Of a stretch of 64,000 nucleotides of DNA, positions 53,195 to 61,744 are shown piece after piece; within the stretch, counting starts at the first letter, position 1, and every line of letters starts with the position of its first letter. Source of the stretch: a bacterium (GTDB lineage Bacteria; Electryoneota; RPQS01). The notes under the pieces are model-generated. The model was not told the DNA's origin, did not search any database, and saw only the letters and a list, made by a program, of their open reading frames with translations. The stretch spans positions 496,001 through 560,000 of the forward strand of contig JADJCU010000001.1 in NCBI GenBank assembly GCA_016703065.1, given 5' to 3'. A program made the translations under genes and the position numbers.

Positions 53195-53648
53195 CAACGA
53201 GTACACAATTCTTGAAGCGGCCAGCCGCGTCTTTGAAACCGCAGCCTTTCTGAGCGTCTATCCGCACGATGGCTCGCAAGAGCTCCCGCCGCCGGAACGC
53301 GCTGCGACGATGACCTTTCATGGCGCAGCAACGGGCCGCGTTTCGATGCGTGTCGCACTCTCAGTTCTCGACTCCGTCGTCGACAATCTGCTCGACGTGC
53401 AGAATGACCCGGAGGAACTCGCGATGCGCCGCGGCGATGTCTTGAAAGAAATGCTCAACATGCTCTGCGGTAACATCCTGACGGAGTATTTCGGAGCCGA
53501 ACCGGTCTTTGATCTAAGTCCACCAGAGCTGCTGCAAGACGTGACGCTGCCGCAGCCGACTTCGAAAGAAGTCATGCTCGTCGCGATGAACATTGAAGAC
53601 ACACTTGCGGAAGTCATGTTCGAAGTGCAGAATCGCCAGAACCTCTAA
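53184..53648 (+). CDS. cheX: CheX-like chemotaxis phosphatase
   Basis: 154 residues. The motif EMLNMLCGNILTEYFG matches the ExxN...G phosphatase helix of the CheC/CheX/FliY group, and the length fits CheX. Such proteins dephosphorylate CheY-P. It starts 11 bases before the cheY stop. Because cheD is also present, regulation through CheD binding is possible. Confidence 0.8.
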   Translation: MPDNNEYTILEAASRVFETAAFLSVYPHDGSQELPPPERAATMTFHGAATGRVSMRVALSVLDSVVDNLLDVQNDPEELAMRRGDVLKEMLNMLCGNILTEYFGAEPVFDLSPPELLQDVTLPQPTSKEVMLVAMNIEDTLAEVMFEVQNRQNL

Positions 53649-53652
53649 TAAC

Positions 53653-54663
53653 ATGGTAAAAGTATTAGTCGTGGACGACTCCGCGCTCGTGCGCCGCGTG
53701 CTCACGGAGGAACTCGCCCGCGATCCCGAAATTCAAGTCGTCGGTTCCGCACCAGACCCCTATGTCGCGCGCGACAAAATTCTACAGCTTAAGCCCGACG
53801 TCTTGACGCTGGACATCGAAATGCCGCGCATGGACGGCCTCTCTTTTCTACGCAAGCTGATGAAGCACCACCCGCTGCCGGTTATCGTCGTGTCGTCGCT
53901 CACACCCAAAGGCAGCGAAATGGCTATGGACGCGCTTTCCCTTGGCGCGGTCGACGTTCTCTGCAAGCCCGGCGAAGCCTATTCGATCGGCGAGCTATCG
54001 CGCGAACTCACTGCGCGTGTGAAAACCGCCGCCCGCGTACGTCTCGCGGCGCGAACAACTGCTGCGCCGACTAAGCCGATGGAAGCCCTGAAGGAAACCA
54101 CGCTGAAGATCATCGCCATCGGAGCCTCCACCGGCGGAACTGAAGCGCTTCGTGAAGTCCTGCAGCGTTTTCCGGTCAATGCGCCGCCGACGGTCGTCGT
54201 TCAGCACATGCCCGAACAGTTCACGAAAGCCTTCGCCGACCGCTTGAATGGCATCTGTGCGATTGAAGTTCGGGAAGCCAAGGACGGTGACACCCTGCGG
54301 CCCGGACTCGCGCTCATTGCGCCCGGCAATAAACACATGCTCCTCCAGCGCAGCGGTGCGGTCTACTCGGTAGCCGTAAAAGACGGTCCGCGTGTTCATC
54401 ACCAGCGCCCCGCCGTGGATGTGCTCTTCAAGTCCGTCGCTCGCTTTGCCGGAAAGAACGCCGTCGGCGCGATCTTGACGGGCATGGGCGCGGACGGAGC
54501 GGACGGCATGCTCGAAATGAAGCAGGCCGGCGCCAACACCATTGCCCAGGATGAAAAATCCTGTGTCGTCTTCGGCATGCCAAAAGAGGCCATTGCCCGA
54601 GGCGGCGTTGACTCTATCCTACCCCTTGACCAGATCACCCATGGCATTATCGCCAAGCTCTGA
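53653..54663 (+). CDS. cheB: Chemotaxis methylesterase CheB
   Basis: 336 residues from ATG 53653. An N-terminal receiver (VKVLVVDDSALVRR, phospho-Asp in DVLTLDIEMPRMDG, Lys in VLCKPG) is joined to the methylesterase domain with catalytic Ser (IGASTGGTEAL), His (VVQHMPEQF) and Asp (LTGMGADGADGM). Removes methyl groups from receptors and balances CheR. Last gene of the operon, followed by a terminator. No cheW or receptor gene is in the window. Confidence 0.97.
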   Translation: MVKVLVVDDSALVRRVLTEELARDPEIQVVGSAPDPYVARDKILQLKPDVLTLDIEMPRMDGLSFLRKLMKHHPLPVIVVSSLTPKGSEMAMDALSLGAVDVLCKPGEAYSIGELSRELTARVKTAARVRLAARTTAAPTKPMEALKETTLKIIAIGASTGGTEALREVLQRFPVNAPPTVVVQHMPEQFTKAFADRLNGICAIEVREAKDGDTLRPGLALIAPGNKHMLLQRSGAVYSVAVKDGPRVHHQRPAVDVLFKSVARFAGKNAVGAILTGMGADGADGMLEMKQAGANTIAQDEKSCVVFGMPKEAIARGGVDSILPLDQITHGIIAKL

Positions 54664-54694
54664 CTTGCGATTCTGCCGCAAATCCGTTACTTTG

Positions 54695-54726
54695 ACCCTC
54701 GATTCACAATAATCGAGGGTTATTTT
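54695..54726 (+). terminator. Rho-independent terminator of the chemotaxis operon
   Basis: Ten-base stem ACCCTCGATT/AATCGAGGGT, loop CACAAT, then TATTTTT. It lies immediately before the next ATG, leaving that gene without an ordinary ribosome site. Confidence 0.85.
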
Positions 54727-54727
54727 T

Positions 54728-55366
54728 ATGTTCCGCGTCCTGCTTGCGATGTGCTGCGGGCTCTGGGTACTCGGCTGTGTGCCTGAGAAACCCGCCGCAA
54801 AAAAGAAAGTCGAAAAGGCGCCGATGGAGAACCCTATGGGTGACCGTCCGGCGAACCCCCACGCGAACGCGGGAGGTCCGGGCCTTGACGTAAATTCCCT
54901 GCTCGCCGATCTGCCCGACGGTTGGAGTAAGGTCGCTCCATCTTCCAGCATGCGCATCGGCCAAGTCGCCCTTTCCAAGGCCTCCGGTGACCCCATGGAC
55001 GGCGAACTTGCGATGTTCCACTTCCCGGGTACGGGCGGCAGTGCGATGGCGAACCTCGAACGCTGGGAAGGACAGATGACCGGTCCGAAGGGCGAACCCG
55101 GAGCCTCAATCGCCAGGAAAGACACGATGATGCTTGAAAACGGCATCCGCGTCATCACAGTTGATATCTCGGGCACCTTGCTCGCCTCAACGATGGGCAC
55201 CGGCCCCTCCACCGACCAGCCCGGCTCGCGCATGATTGCATCTGTCCTTGAAACGCCCGGCGGAAACTACTTCGTCAAAGTCACCGGACCGCAAAAGACC
55301 GTGGCCGCACATGAAAGCAAGCTCCGTTCATTCCTTAAGCGCGCCAAACTTGGCGGCGACGCGTAG
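54728..55366 (+). CDS. Putative lipoprotein
   Basis: 212 residues, unrecognised. A lipobox (LWVLGC) ends the signal at about residue 17; a Lys/Pro/Ala-rich linker follows, then a globular domain (about 55-205: LLADLPDGWSKVAPSSSMRI, ERWEGQMTGPKGEPG, IRVITVDISGTLL) that looks like the small beta-rich domains of uncharacterised lipoproteins in planctomycetes and relatives. It has its own terminator after the stop. Confidence 0.75.
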   Translation: MFRVLLAMCCGLWVLGCVPEKPAAKKKVEKAPMENPMGDRPANPHANAGGPGLDVNSLLADLPDGWSKVAPSSSMRIGQVALSKASGDPMDGELAMFHFPGTGGSAMANLERWEGQMTGPKGEPGASIARKDTMMLENGIRVITVDISGTLLASTMGTGPSTDQPGSRMIASVLETPGGNYFVKVTGPQKTVAAHESKLRSFLKRAKLGGDA

Positions 55367-55394
55367 CGCTGCTTTGCCCACGGCAAACAACAAT

Positions 55395-55419
55395 AACGCC
55401 CGACTCTCGTCGGGCGTTT
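55395..55419 (+). terminator. Rho-independent terminator
   Basis: Ten-base stem AACGCCCGAC/GTCGGGCGTT, loop TCTC, followed by a short T-tract. Confidence 0.82.
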
Positions 55420-55566
55420 CCCATTTTGGGCATGCGCTGCTTGTCGTTCGTTGAACGCATAAGAACTGGTCGCAGTCCGGCTCCCGGGTTCTTCAAGGCC
55501 TTTGCATGTCAATCGCCTATCGCACTTGTCCAATTCCCGAGTCACACCGCGCCCGCCAACTCGATT

Positions 55567-55582
55567 CAGCGGCACGCTGGCG
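55567..55582. repeat. CAGCGGCACGCTGGCG repeat, single copy
   Basis: Same 16-base core as the two copies at 60307-60356. Intergenic, next to the 3' end of the CBS gene. Confidence 0.6.
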
Positions 55583-55585
55583 CTG

Positions 55586-56025
55586 CTATGCGGGGTATCT
55601 TCCCAAGACCAGATTCTCCATCTGTTGCTTCTGATGCTCGGTCTCGATCAGCCGCGCCTTCACGAGGTCGCCAATCGAGATCATGCCGGCGAGCCGACCC
55701 CGCTCCAGCACCGGAAGGTGACGAATCCGCTTCACGGTCATTCGCGCCAGGGAGTCGTCCACATCATCACTCGGCGCTCCCACGACGACGTCGTGAGTCA
55801 TAAACTGCCCTACTTTCAACGTCGTCAACTCGCCCGACGACTTCGACACCAGCCGCAAAATATCCCGTTCCGAGAAGATGCCGCATAGCCGCTCCCCGCA
55901 TCCAGAATCGCCAATGCGCCGATGTTGTGCGACACCAGCGTCTCTACCGCAAACAACACCGGATCCGTATCCAGCGCCGTGAACACCCGCGATCCCTTTT
56001 CGCTTAGCACGTCCGACAATTTCAT
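55586..56025 (-). CDS. CBS-domain pair protein, split by a one-base indel
   Basis: About 146 residues when repaired, start at 56025 with GGGAGG five bases upstream. Two CBS motifs: MKLSDVLSEKGSRVFTALD... with IGALAILDAG, and VGQFMTHDVVVGAP...MTVKRIRHLPVLERGRLAGMISIGDLV. Such pairs bind adenosine nucleotides and sense energy or redox state. Adding one base to the plus-strand C-run 55894-55897 joins the frames as DAGERLCGIFSERDILRLV, a textbook CBS segment. Stand-alone gene; partner unknown. Confidence 0.85.
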
Positions 56026-56199
56026 GCTGCCTCCCGTTTGTAGACCCTCCGCCACAATATACTTTGTGAAGTCACAGCTTGTCAAGCCTAATCGAGGGTC
56101 TTGAAAATTTCCTAATCTTTGATTTTAAGTAACATATAACCTAATCGTTACTCAATAGTTTGTGAAACTATTAACACACTTTGTCAGACCGGCAGATAC

Positions 56200-56231
56200 A
56201 GAAAGAGCCACTCTCGCGAGTGGCTCTTTCT
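56200..56231 (-). terminator. Strong hairpin, probable terminator
   Basis: Fourteen-base stem AGAAAGAGCCACTC/GAGTGGCTCTTTCT with a four-base loop, downstream of the minus-strand protease gene. Confidence 0.75.
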
Positions 56232-56277
56232 GTTTGCTTAGCTCCGTGTCATCCCCGAAGCGGGTCGCGCACTGCGC

Positions 56278-58656
56278 CTAATTCCCCATCCAGCCCACAA
56301 CGCTGTAATACACCGGCGTTTCGCTCGTCGCCCCGCCGACTATTGTGTACGTGTTCTGATCCGTACCATCTACTATCGTCTGCAGCGGCATGTCCACGTC
56401 ATTTGACGAATAGATCAAGTAGAACGGATTTGCGTCATCATCCCAACGCAGAATCACGTCTGCACCTTCAACCAAAATCGTCAAGTTCTGCGGCACCGTG
56501 ACCGTCACCGGTTCACCTACTGCTTGAATCAGCACGTCATCCACATACCAGCCTTCACGGTTCGTGCCCGCATCCGAACCGAAGCGGAAGCGCAATTGCA
56601 CGTTTTGTCCGGCGTATGCCGCCAAATCAACGGTGACCTGAGTCCATGTCGTCATCGTGCCCGACCAACACGGAAGGCCCGGCATCGGTCCCGTGACGGG
56701 ATTGCCGCCGCCGCGCAAAATGCGGAACGTCTCGGTATAACCGCCGTTCGGGGTTAGCTGCGTAAACACGCCGCCATTAACGGAAACTTCAAGAATTCCG
56801 CCGTCATACGCAGAGTCCGCATACGTCGCCGAAACTTCGCCCTCCATTTGAAGCCAGAAAGAAAGCACCGCGTCCGTCGGCAAGTTGTTCAGCACCGGAG
56901 ACGTCAAGCGCGCATCGTTCAACGCCTGATACGTGCCCGTCGTCGTCGAACCGCACTTGTAGCTGTGCGTCGCCGAGTGCGAACGCTCCGTGGAAACATG
57001 CCAGTCGTCCACCCACGTGCCGCCCGCGTTCGTGTGCGCCCAACCCACCGCGCCCGATTCAAACGTCTCGTTTAACACCGTGATGATCGGCAGCGGCACC
57101 AGACTCATGTTTGCCGTTAACGTATCTTGAAACGCGACATACAGCCCCGTCACCGTATCCGAAACATACGCAAAGGCGCTGAACGCCAAGTCATACGTCG
57201 TGCTGTCCGCAAGATTCATCTGATAAACGCCGCTCGCGTTGGTCGTCGTGCTCTGCGTTCCGCCAACGACACTCACGGTCGCATTCGCAACCGGATTGCC
57301 CGTCTGCAGATCCGTCACCACACCGGTAATCACACCGCCCGACTGCGGATCGTATCCGTCAAGAGCCATCACGCCCGTGTTGCCCGGATCCAAATGCGTG
57401 CGCAGACCGCTCGTCATCGACAGCGAAAACTTGCCGTAATAATCGTCAATGTTGTTCGAGCAGCTGGCGGTACCTCCGTGCAGCTGACCGGTAATGCGAT
57501 GATTCTGGTCAAACAATGGCGAACCCGAGGACCCGCCTTCAGTTGTGCCGTCTTCCCAATTCAGGATGTGCCAATGCGTATTGTCGCCCGGCGTGCTTGA
57601 ACCGCCGTAGCTTGACGCCTGCGGCGCCTGATTGTCGAATGAGATCTTCTTGATGTCGCCGCTCGGATGGTGAATGCCTACCGAGTTGGTCGCCGCCACA
57701 TCGCTTGCATTCCATCCGTTGAAATACGGATTGTAAGCAAGCGGCACACTGTTATTCAAACGGACGAGGAAAAAGTCCGAAGGACTCTGATTTGCAAGCA
57801 GCTGGCAACCCTGGACAGTCTGGTCCGTCGGACCGTTCACATTCGCACAGGCCGGGCTCTCATAGTTGAACATGAAAATGTCGTTGGTCGCAGGATCACA
57901 GTGATTTGCCGTCAGAATGAACGGCGTTGCATCGCTGTTCACGTTATTGATCAGTGACCCCGAGCAATAGCGGAAGCCGCCTGAAGTCAACAGCATCACG
58001 ACGCCGCGCTTCTGGTCCTGCCAGGCTGCGCCTTCCGGACAGTTCACGTTGTTGTTGCAGGTACCGCTGTCCCCGAAATTGTCCAATGCGTCCGGGCGGC
58101 CGAACATGTTGCGATAGGCATGCACCACGCGCATCACCGAAATCGCGCCTTGGCCTTGTGCTTCATAAGGCTCAATATACTCAAGCGTAATTGCGTCGCC
58201 GGGAACGGGCTGCGTCGCGAATCGTCCGTCAGGATTCTCATTCGCGTCCGTGAACGCGCCGATGATATATTCGTGGTTGTCGTTATACACGAAAAACTGA
58301 CCGCCCGCTGGCAAATCAAACTGATCGTAGAGTACGTTGATCGAATAGGCTCCGCTCGATGCGATGCGCAAACGCCAGACGCGGCCATCCTTGGTGTCTT
58401 CCCAGGAACCGCTGTTCGTCAAATTGTAACTCACTTCGTGCGGATAACCGAAGCGAAATGGAACGTCTTTCGACTCTGTTGCGTCTTCCGCAAGCAGCGC
58501 CGTATGATCCACCGGCGGCAGACTGCGCGTCGCCACCTGCGTCAACAATTGAACATTCAAGCTCGCCGGCGAACCGCCCTGCGAAACCTGCGCATAGCTC
58601 GCTCCCACGAAGCAAATCAAAGCTAACAGACAACAAACCAATTGGGACCGTTTCAT
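56278..58656 (-). CDS. Exported lysyl-endopeptidase-like serine protease
   Basis: 792 residues. Signal peptide (MKRSQLVCCLLALICF, cleavage after SYAQ). Residues about 150-410 match the trypsin-like lysyl endopeptidase group (Achromobacter protease I type): catalytic His in FILTANHCDP, Asp in PSDFFLVRLNN, Ser in EGGSSGSPLFD, with the companion segments SVGIHHPSGDIKKIS and GQLHGGTASCS. A carboxypeptidase-regulatory-like domain (about 425-500) and a MAM/jelly-roll-like domain (about 510-690, NREGWYVDDVLIQ) follow, then a short FN3-like end. It lacks a YPNPFN sorting domain although it resembles T9SS cargo. Cleavage after Lys is inferred from the family. Confidence 0.9.
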   Translation of the reverse strand: MKRSQLVCCLLALICFVGASYAQVSQGGSPASLNVQLLTQVATRSLPPVDHTALLAEDATESKDVPFRFGYPHEVSYNLTNSGSWEDTKDGRVWRLRIASSGAYSINVLYDQFDLPAGGQFFVYNDNHEYIIGAFTDANENPDGRFATQPVPGDAITLEYIEPYEAQGQGAISVMRVVHAYRNMFGRPDALDNFGDSGTCNNNVNCPEGAAWQDQKRGVVMLLTSGGFRYCSGSLINNVNSDATPFILTANHCDPATNDIFMFNYESPACANVNGPTDQTVQGCQLLANQSPSDFFLVRLNNSVPLAYNPYFNGWNASDVAATNSVGIHHPSGDIKKISFDNQAPQASSYGGSSTPGDNTHWHILNWEDGTTEGGSSGSPLFDQNHRITGQLHGGTASCSNNIDDYYGKFSLSMTSGLRTHLDPGNTGVMALDGYDPQSGGVITGVVTDLQTGNPVANATVSVVGGTQSTTTNASGVYQMNLADSTTYDLAFSAFAYVSDTVTGLYVAFQDTLTANMSLVPLPIITVLNETFESGAVGWAHTNAGGTWVDDWHVSTERSHSATHSYKCGSTTTGTYQALNDARLTSPVLNNLPTDAVLSFWLQMEGEVSATYADSAYDGGILEVSVNGGVFTQLTPNGGYTETFRILRGGGNPVTGPMPGLPCWSGTMTTWTQVTVDLAAYAGQNVQLRFRFGSDAGTNREGWYVDDVLIQAVGEPVTVTVPQNLTILVEGADVILRWDDDANPFYLIYSSNDVDMPLQTIVDGTDQNTYTIVGGATSETPVYYSVVGWMGN

Positions 58657-58703
58657 CGTATGTCTCCTAAGTCAGGAAATATGAAATATGTAATAAGAAG
58701 CGA

Positions 58704-59600
58704 TTAGCCTTTCAATGGAGTCGGGCCTTGATTCACCGACGCCCTGCGCCAATTCACCAGCGCGATCCCCGCGATGATCATCCCGCCGCCCAATACAATG
58801 TCCCAGTGCAGCGGCTCGTCCAGAAAAATGACTCCCAGCAGCACTGCCGACGGCGGAAACAGGAAGGTCGTCAGGGACGTGCGCGACGCCCCCCAGCGAT
58901 TCAACAGATAAAACCACGCAAGCGTTGAAATTCCCATCCCCAAGATCCCCATCCACGCGCACGCCAGCCACGTCAACGGCTCCTGTGGTATCTTAAACGG
59001 CGCCTCAAAAACCGCCGCCGCAATACCAATGAAAATCAATCCCCCGAGGATCAGCGGGAGTCCCGATTGCAGCGGATGCAGTCCGCGCAAATACTTCCGC
59101 TGCGTAATCGTGCTGATCGCATAGAGCAGCGTTGCCACAAGCATCGCGCCCTGCCCTATTACGTCGCGAGCTTTGCCGATATCGGGATTCATCAGCACAA
59201 ACACGCCCGCAATGCCCGCAAACAACCCAAACAGCTTCGGAATAGTGAACGGTTCATCGTGCAAGGCGAAATGCGCAAGTACCATCGTCCACAGCGGCAT
59301 CGTCGCGTTCAACACTCCCGCCAAACCCGAATCAATCCGCGTCTCGGCAAAGCCTATCAAACTGATCGGCACCGCCACACTGATCACGCCCAGAAACATC
59401 GGCAGCCAGAACTCAATTCCCGACCACTTCAGCGGGAATTTCTTGATCTTCACAATCACCCACGTGATCGCGAGCCCAAACATCAACCGCCAACTCACCA
59501 TCGTCATCGGACCTAACTCGCGCAACGCAAGTTTAATCCATAAGAACGACGTCCCCCAAGCTAAACAGCCCAAGTACAAAAACACGAGCCATTGTCGCAC
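58704..59600 (-). CDS. DMT/EamA-family transporter
   Basis: 298 residues with ten predicted membrane helices in two EamA repeats (WGTSFLWIKLALRELGPMTM and GAMLVATLLYAISTITQRKYL). Drug/metabolite transporter superfamily, commonly exporting amino acids or other metabolites. The substrate cannot be told. Stand-alone gene. Confidence 0.92.
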   Translation of the reverse strand: MRQWLVFLYLGCLAWGTSFLWIKLALRELGPMTMVSWRLMFGLAITWVIVKIKKFPLKWSGIEFWLPMFLGVISVAVPISLIGFAETRIDSGLAGVLNATMPLWTMVLAHFALHDEPFTIPKLFGLFAGIAGVFVLMNPDIGKARDVIGQGAMLVATLLYAISTITQRKYLRGLHPLQSGLPLILGGLIFIGIAAAVFEAPFKIPQEPLTWLACAWMGILGMGISTLAWFYLLNRWGASRTSLTTFLFPPSAVLLGVIFLDEPLHWDIVLGGGMIIAGIALVNWRRASVNQGPTPLKG

Positions 59601-59822
59601 GCGGTCGTCCCTATTCGCCCTTTCTGACCCGGTTCTCCCGGACTGCCCTGCGCTCCTCAGAACCCTAAGATAACATCCTTAACCGCCCTTCGCAACTCGT
59701 TTATCATCTTTTCGAATCAACCCCTTACGAGTGGGGCAGAGACGCTGTGATGTGGGAAACTGGTGCGCAACCGATTCGCTTCGCCTTGCACGATTCCTGT
59801 GAAATATCGCACAAACTGACAC

Positions 59823-59853
59823 AAAAAAGCCCCCAACTACCGCTCGGGGCTTT
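59823..59853 (-). terminator. Rho-independent terminator
   Basis: On the minus strand AAAGCCCC, 12 bases, GGGGCTTT, followed by a run of Ts. Downstream of the VOC gene. Confidence 0.75.
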
Positions 59854-59873
59854 CATATCCCTTGGAGGAGTGC

Positions 59874-60236
59874 CTACGCCGGCGGCATTTCGTTCTCGAC
59901 CAATCCGATCAGGTTGCCCGCCGGGTCCGAAAACTGAGCCATCGTGACCATCCCGGGAATCACCGTGCGCGGCATCACCGTGTTACCCCCAAGCTGCTCA
60001 ACGTGAGCCAACACAGGGTCAATCTTGTCCACGCCGACATAAACCATCACATAAGGCTTGCCGCCCGGTTCGGCAGCACCGATGCCGCCTCCGATGCTCT
60101 TCTCTTCAGGCGCAACCAATCCGTATTGCATCGGATTGTTCGCATCAATTTTCCACGCGAATAGAGTCGAGTAGAAATCCTGCAACTGCTTCCCCTCACC
60201 CCCCATGATCTCGAAATGTACAATCGGCATTCCCAT
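59874..60236 (-). CDS. VOC/glyoxalase-fold protein
   Basis: 120 residues from 60236, chosen for the GGGAG site upstream. The vicinal-oxygen-chelate fold shows a typical start (MPIVHFEIMGGEGKQLQDFYSTLFAW) and end (AQFSDPAGNLIGLVE) with metal-ligand His and Glu candidates. Small stand-alone members act in glyoxal detoxification, dioxygenation or antibiotic binding. The substrate is unknown. Confidence 0.88.
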   Translation of the reverse strand: MGMPIVHFEIMGGEGKQLQDFYSTLFAWKIDANNPMQYGLVAPEEKSIGGGIGAAEPGGKPYVMVYVGVDKIDPVLAHVEQLGGNTVMPRTVIPGMVTMAQFSDPAGNLIGLVENEMPPA

Positions 60237-60306
60237 CGTGATCTCCCTTCTCTTGTATTCCGCGTCCATGTATTAACCGATACCCGTAAGCCGCTGCTCA
60301 ATTGGC

Positions 60307-60356
60307 CCAGCGGCACGCTGGCGTTAGCGCGCTCGGTCCAGCGGCACGCTGGCGTT
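60307..60356. repeat. Two tandem copies of CCAGCGGCACGCTGGCGTT
   Basis: Copies at 60307-60325 and 60338-60356, 12 bases apart. The second lies inside the 3' end of the small membrane protein gene, and the first begins at its stop codon. Related copies are at 55567-55582 and, in part, 26556-26572. Each is a short imperfect palindrome. Confidence 0.75.
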
Positions 60357-60701
60357 GGCGGGCTTACCGTACTTCTGCGTGGCCCATCCCAAAATCAACC
60401 CGACAATCGTCCCCGGAATCATGATCTCGAGCCAATAATGCTCCCCGTTCTCGCCCGGCATAGCCGCAATGATCGTGGCCAACGCAAGGCCGATAAGTCC
60501 GCCGAAGATCACCCCTTTCGTCACGTCGCTGACCTTGCGCGAAAAGAAGCCGATGATCAACCCCGCAAGCAGACCTTTAACCGACGATCCCATCACGATC
60601 CCCGCAAGCATGTCGCGCGTTTCTGGCGTGAACCACGCCGTCAAACCGTCAAATGCGCCGAGGATGACTCCCAAAATGATTCCCAACACAGGTTTCGACA
60701 T
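60324..60701 (-). CDS. Small Gly-rich membrane protein
   Basis: 125 residues with about four hydrophobic, glycine-rich segments (ILGVILGAFDGL, GIVMGSSVKGLLAGLIIGFF, GVIFGGLIGLALATIIA, IMIPGTIVGLILGW). Unrecognised family. The last residues (ANASVPLDRAR) are encoded by an intergenic-type repeat that has entered the 3' end, so the natural C-terminus was probably different. Confidence 0.7.
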   Translation of the reverse strand: MSKPVLGIILGVILGAFDGLTAWFTPETRDMLAGIVMGSSVKGLLAGLIIGFFSRKVSDVTKGVIFGGLIGLALATIIAAMPGENGEHYWLEIMIPGTIVGLILGWATQKYGKPANASVPLDRAR

Positions 60702-60808
60702 GGCTTCCTCCAGGTTTGTTGCTCCAACTTCGTCTCGAGGCGGCAGGTGTCGCGTACTTCTTGCACGTGCCTGCCCCGTGGATATCTACAGGAATTCCGG
60801 TAGCCTCT

Positions 60809-61744
60809 TTACCGCTTGAGCGCAAGATAAAATATCAGCCGTATCACCATGTATGTTAGAAGGATAATGACGATGAACCGGTTACGATTCAGAAAGCGCG
60901 CCAGCTTCTCGAGAGGCGTCTCTCGATAGGCCGAGACCGGTTCCCCGTCCAACCAGCGCACGATGTCGTCCGCCAATTCCTTGGCAGACCCATATCGCTG
61001 CTCCAAGTCTTGCGCCTGTTCCTTGCGTATAATTCCCGCCAATGGCCTCGGAAGCGATCGCAAGTGCTCCCGCCGCGCCGCATCAAGTGACAGATCACGC
61101 GTCAGCAATACATACAGCGTCGCGCCAAGTGCGTATACATCCGCTCGTGCATCCAGCGTGGCGCCCGCGCACTGCTCCGGCGACATAAACCCCGGCGTGC
61201 CGTGCCCTGCCGTGTGTCCTTTCGAAGGCTCCGTCGCGCCCGCCGTCCCCCAATCGAGCACAAGCACTTCACCGAACTCGCCGACCATGATGTTCGCCGG
61301 CTTCACATCGCGATGCAGCACACCCTGACTGTGCGCGTAGCTCACCGCCTCACAGATTTTCAAGAACACCCGCAATCGCTCCGCAACCGACTCCGTGCTT
61401 GCCGCAAATTCATCCAGCCGCTGCCCGTGCACGAGTTTCGTGACATAGTACACTCGTCCATCCGGCAGCAAGCCCAAATCGTGCACTGGAATGATCCCCG
61501 GATGCTCAAGCCTCGCCGCCGTGCGTGCTTCCTTCTGCATCCGCTTCACCAACTCGCCTTGCGCATCGCCCACTCGAAGCACTTTCAGCGCCACCTTGCG
61601 GCGAAGCTCCGTATCTTCCGCTACAAACACGTGGCCCATACCGCCTTGGCCCAACGTTTCAAGCAGCCGATATTTCGTTCCACTCAAGTCGGGCTCATCA
61701 ATCACTTCCCGCAAGTGATCCAGCGTGTCGTCGCCAAGTCTCAT
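60809..61744 (-). CDS. Ser/Thr protein kinase with C-terminal membrane anchor
   Basis: 311 residues. Complete kinase domain (about 25-275): glycine loop LGQGGMGHVFVAED, ATP Lys in VALKVL, catalytic loop VLHRDVKPANIMV, DWG in place of DFG (VLDWGTAG), TPGFMSPEQ. The C-terminus has one membrane helix (FIVIILLTYMVIRLIFYL) ending LALKR, so the kinase faces the cytoplasm. It starts within the stop of a sigma-factor gene (ATGA). That pairing resembles kinase plus sigma-factor modules of planctomycetes and relatives. Confidence 0.94.
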   Translation of the reverse strand: MRLGDDTLDHLREVIDEPDLSGTKYRLLETLGQGGMGHVFVAEDTELRRKVALKVLRVGDAQGELVKRMQKEARTAARLEHPGIIPVHDLGLLPDGRVYYVTKLVHGQRLDEFAASTESVAERLRVFLKICEAVSYAHSQGVLHRDVKPANIMVGEFGEVLVLDWGTAGATEPSKGHTAGHGTPGFMSPEQCAGATLDARADVYALGATLYVLLTRDLSLDAARREHLRSLPRPLAGIIRKEQAQDLEQRYGSAKELADDIVRWLDGEPVSAYRETPLEKLARFLNRNRFIVIILLTYMVIRLIFYLALKR

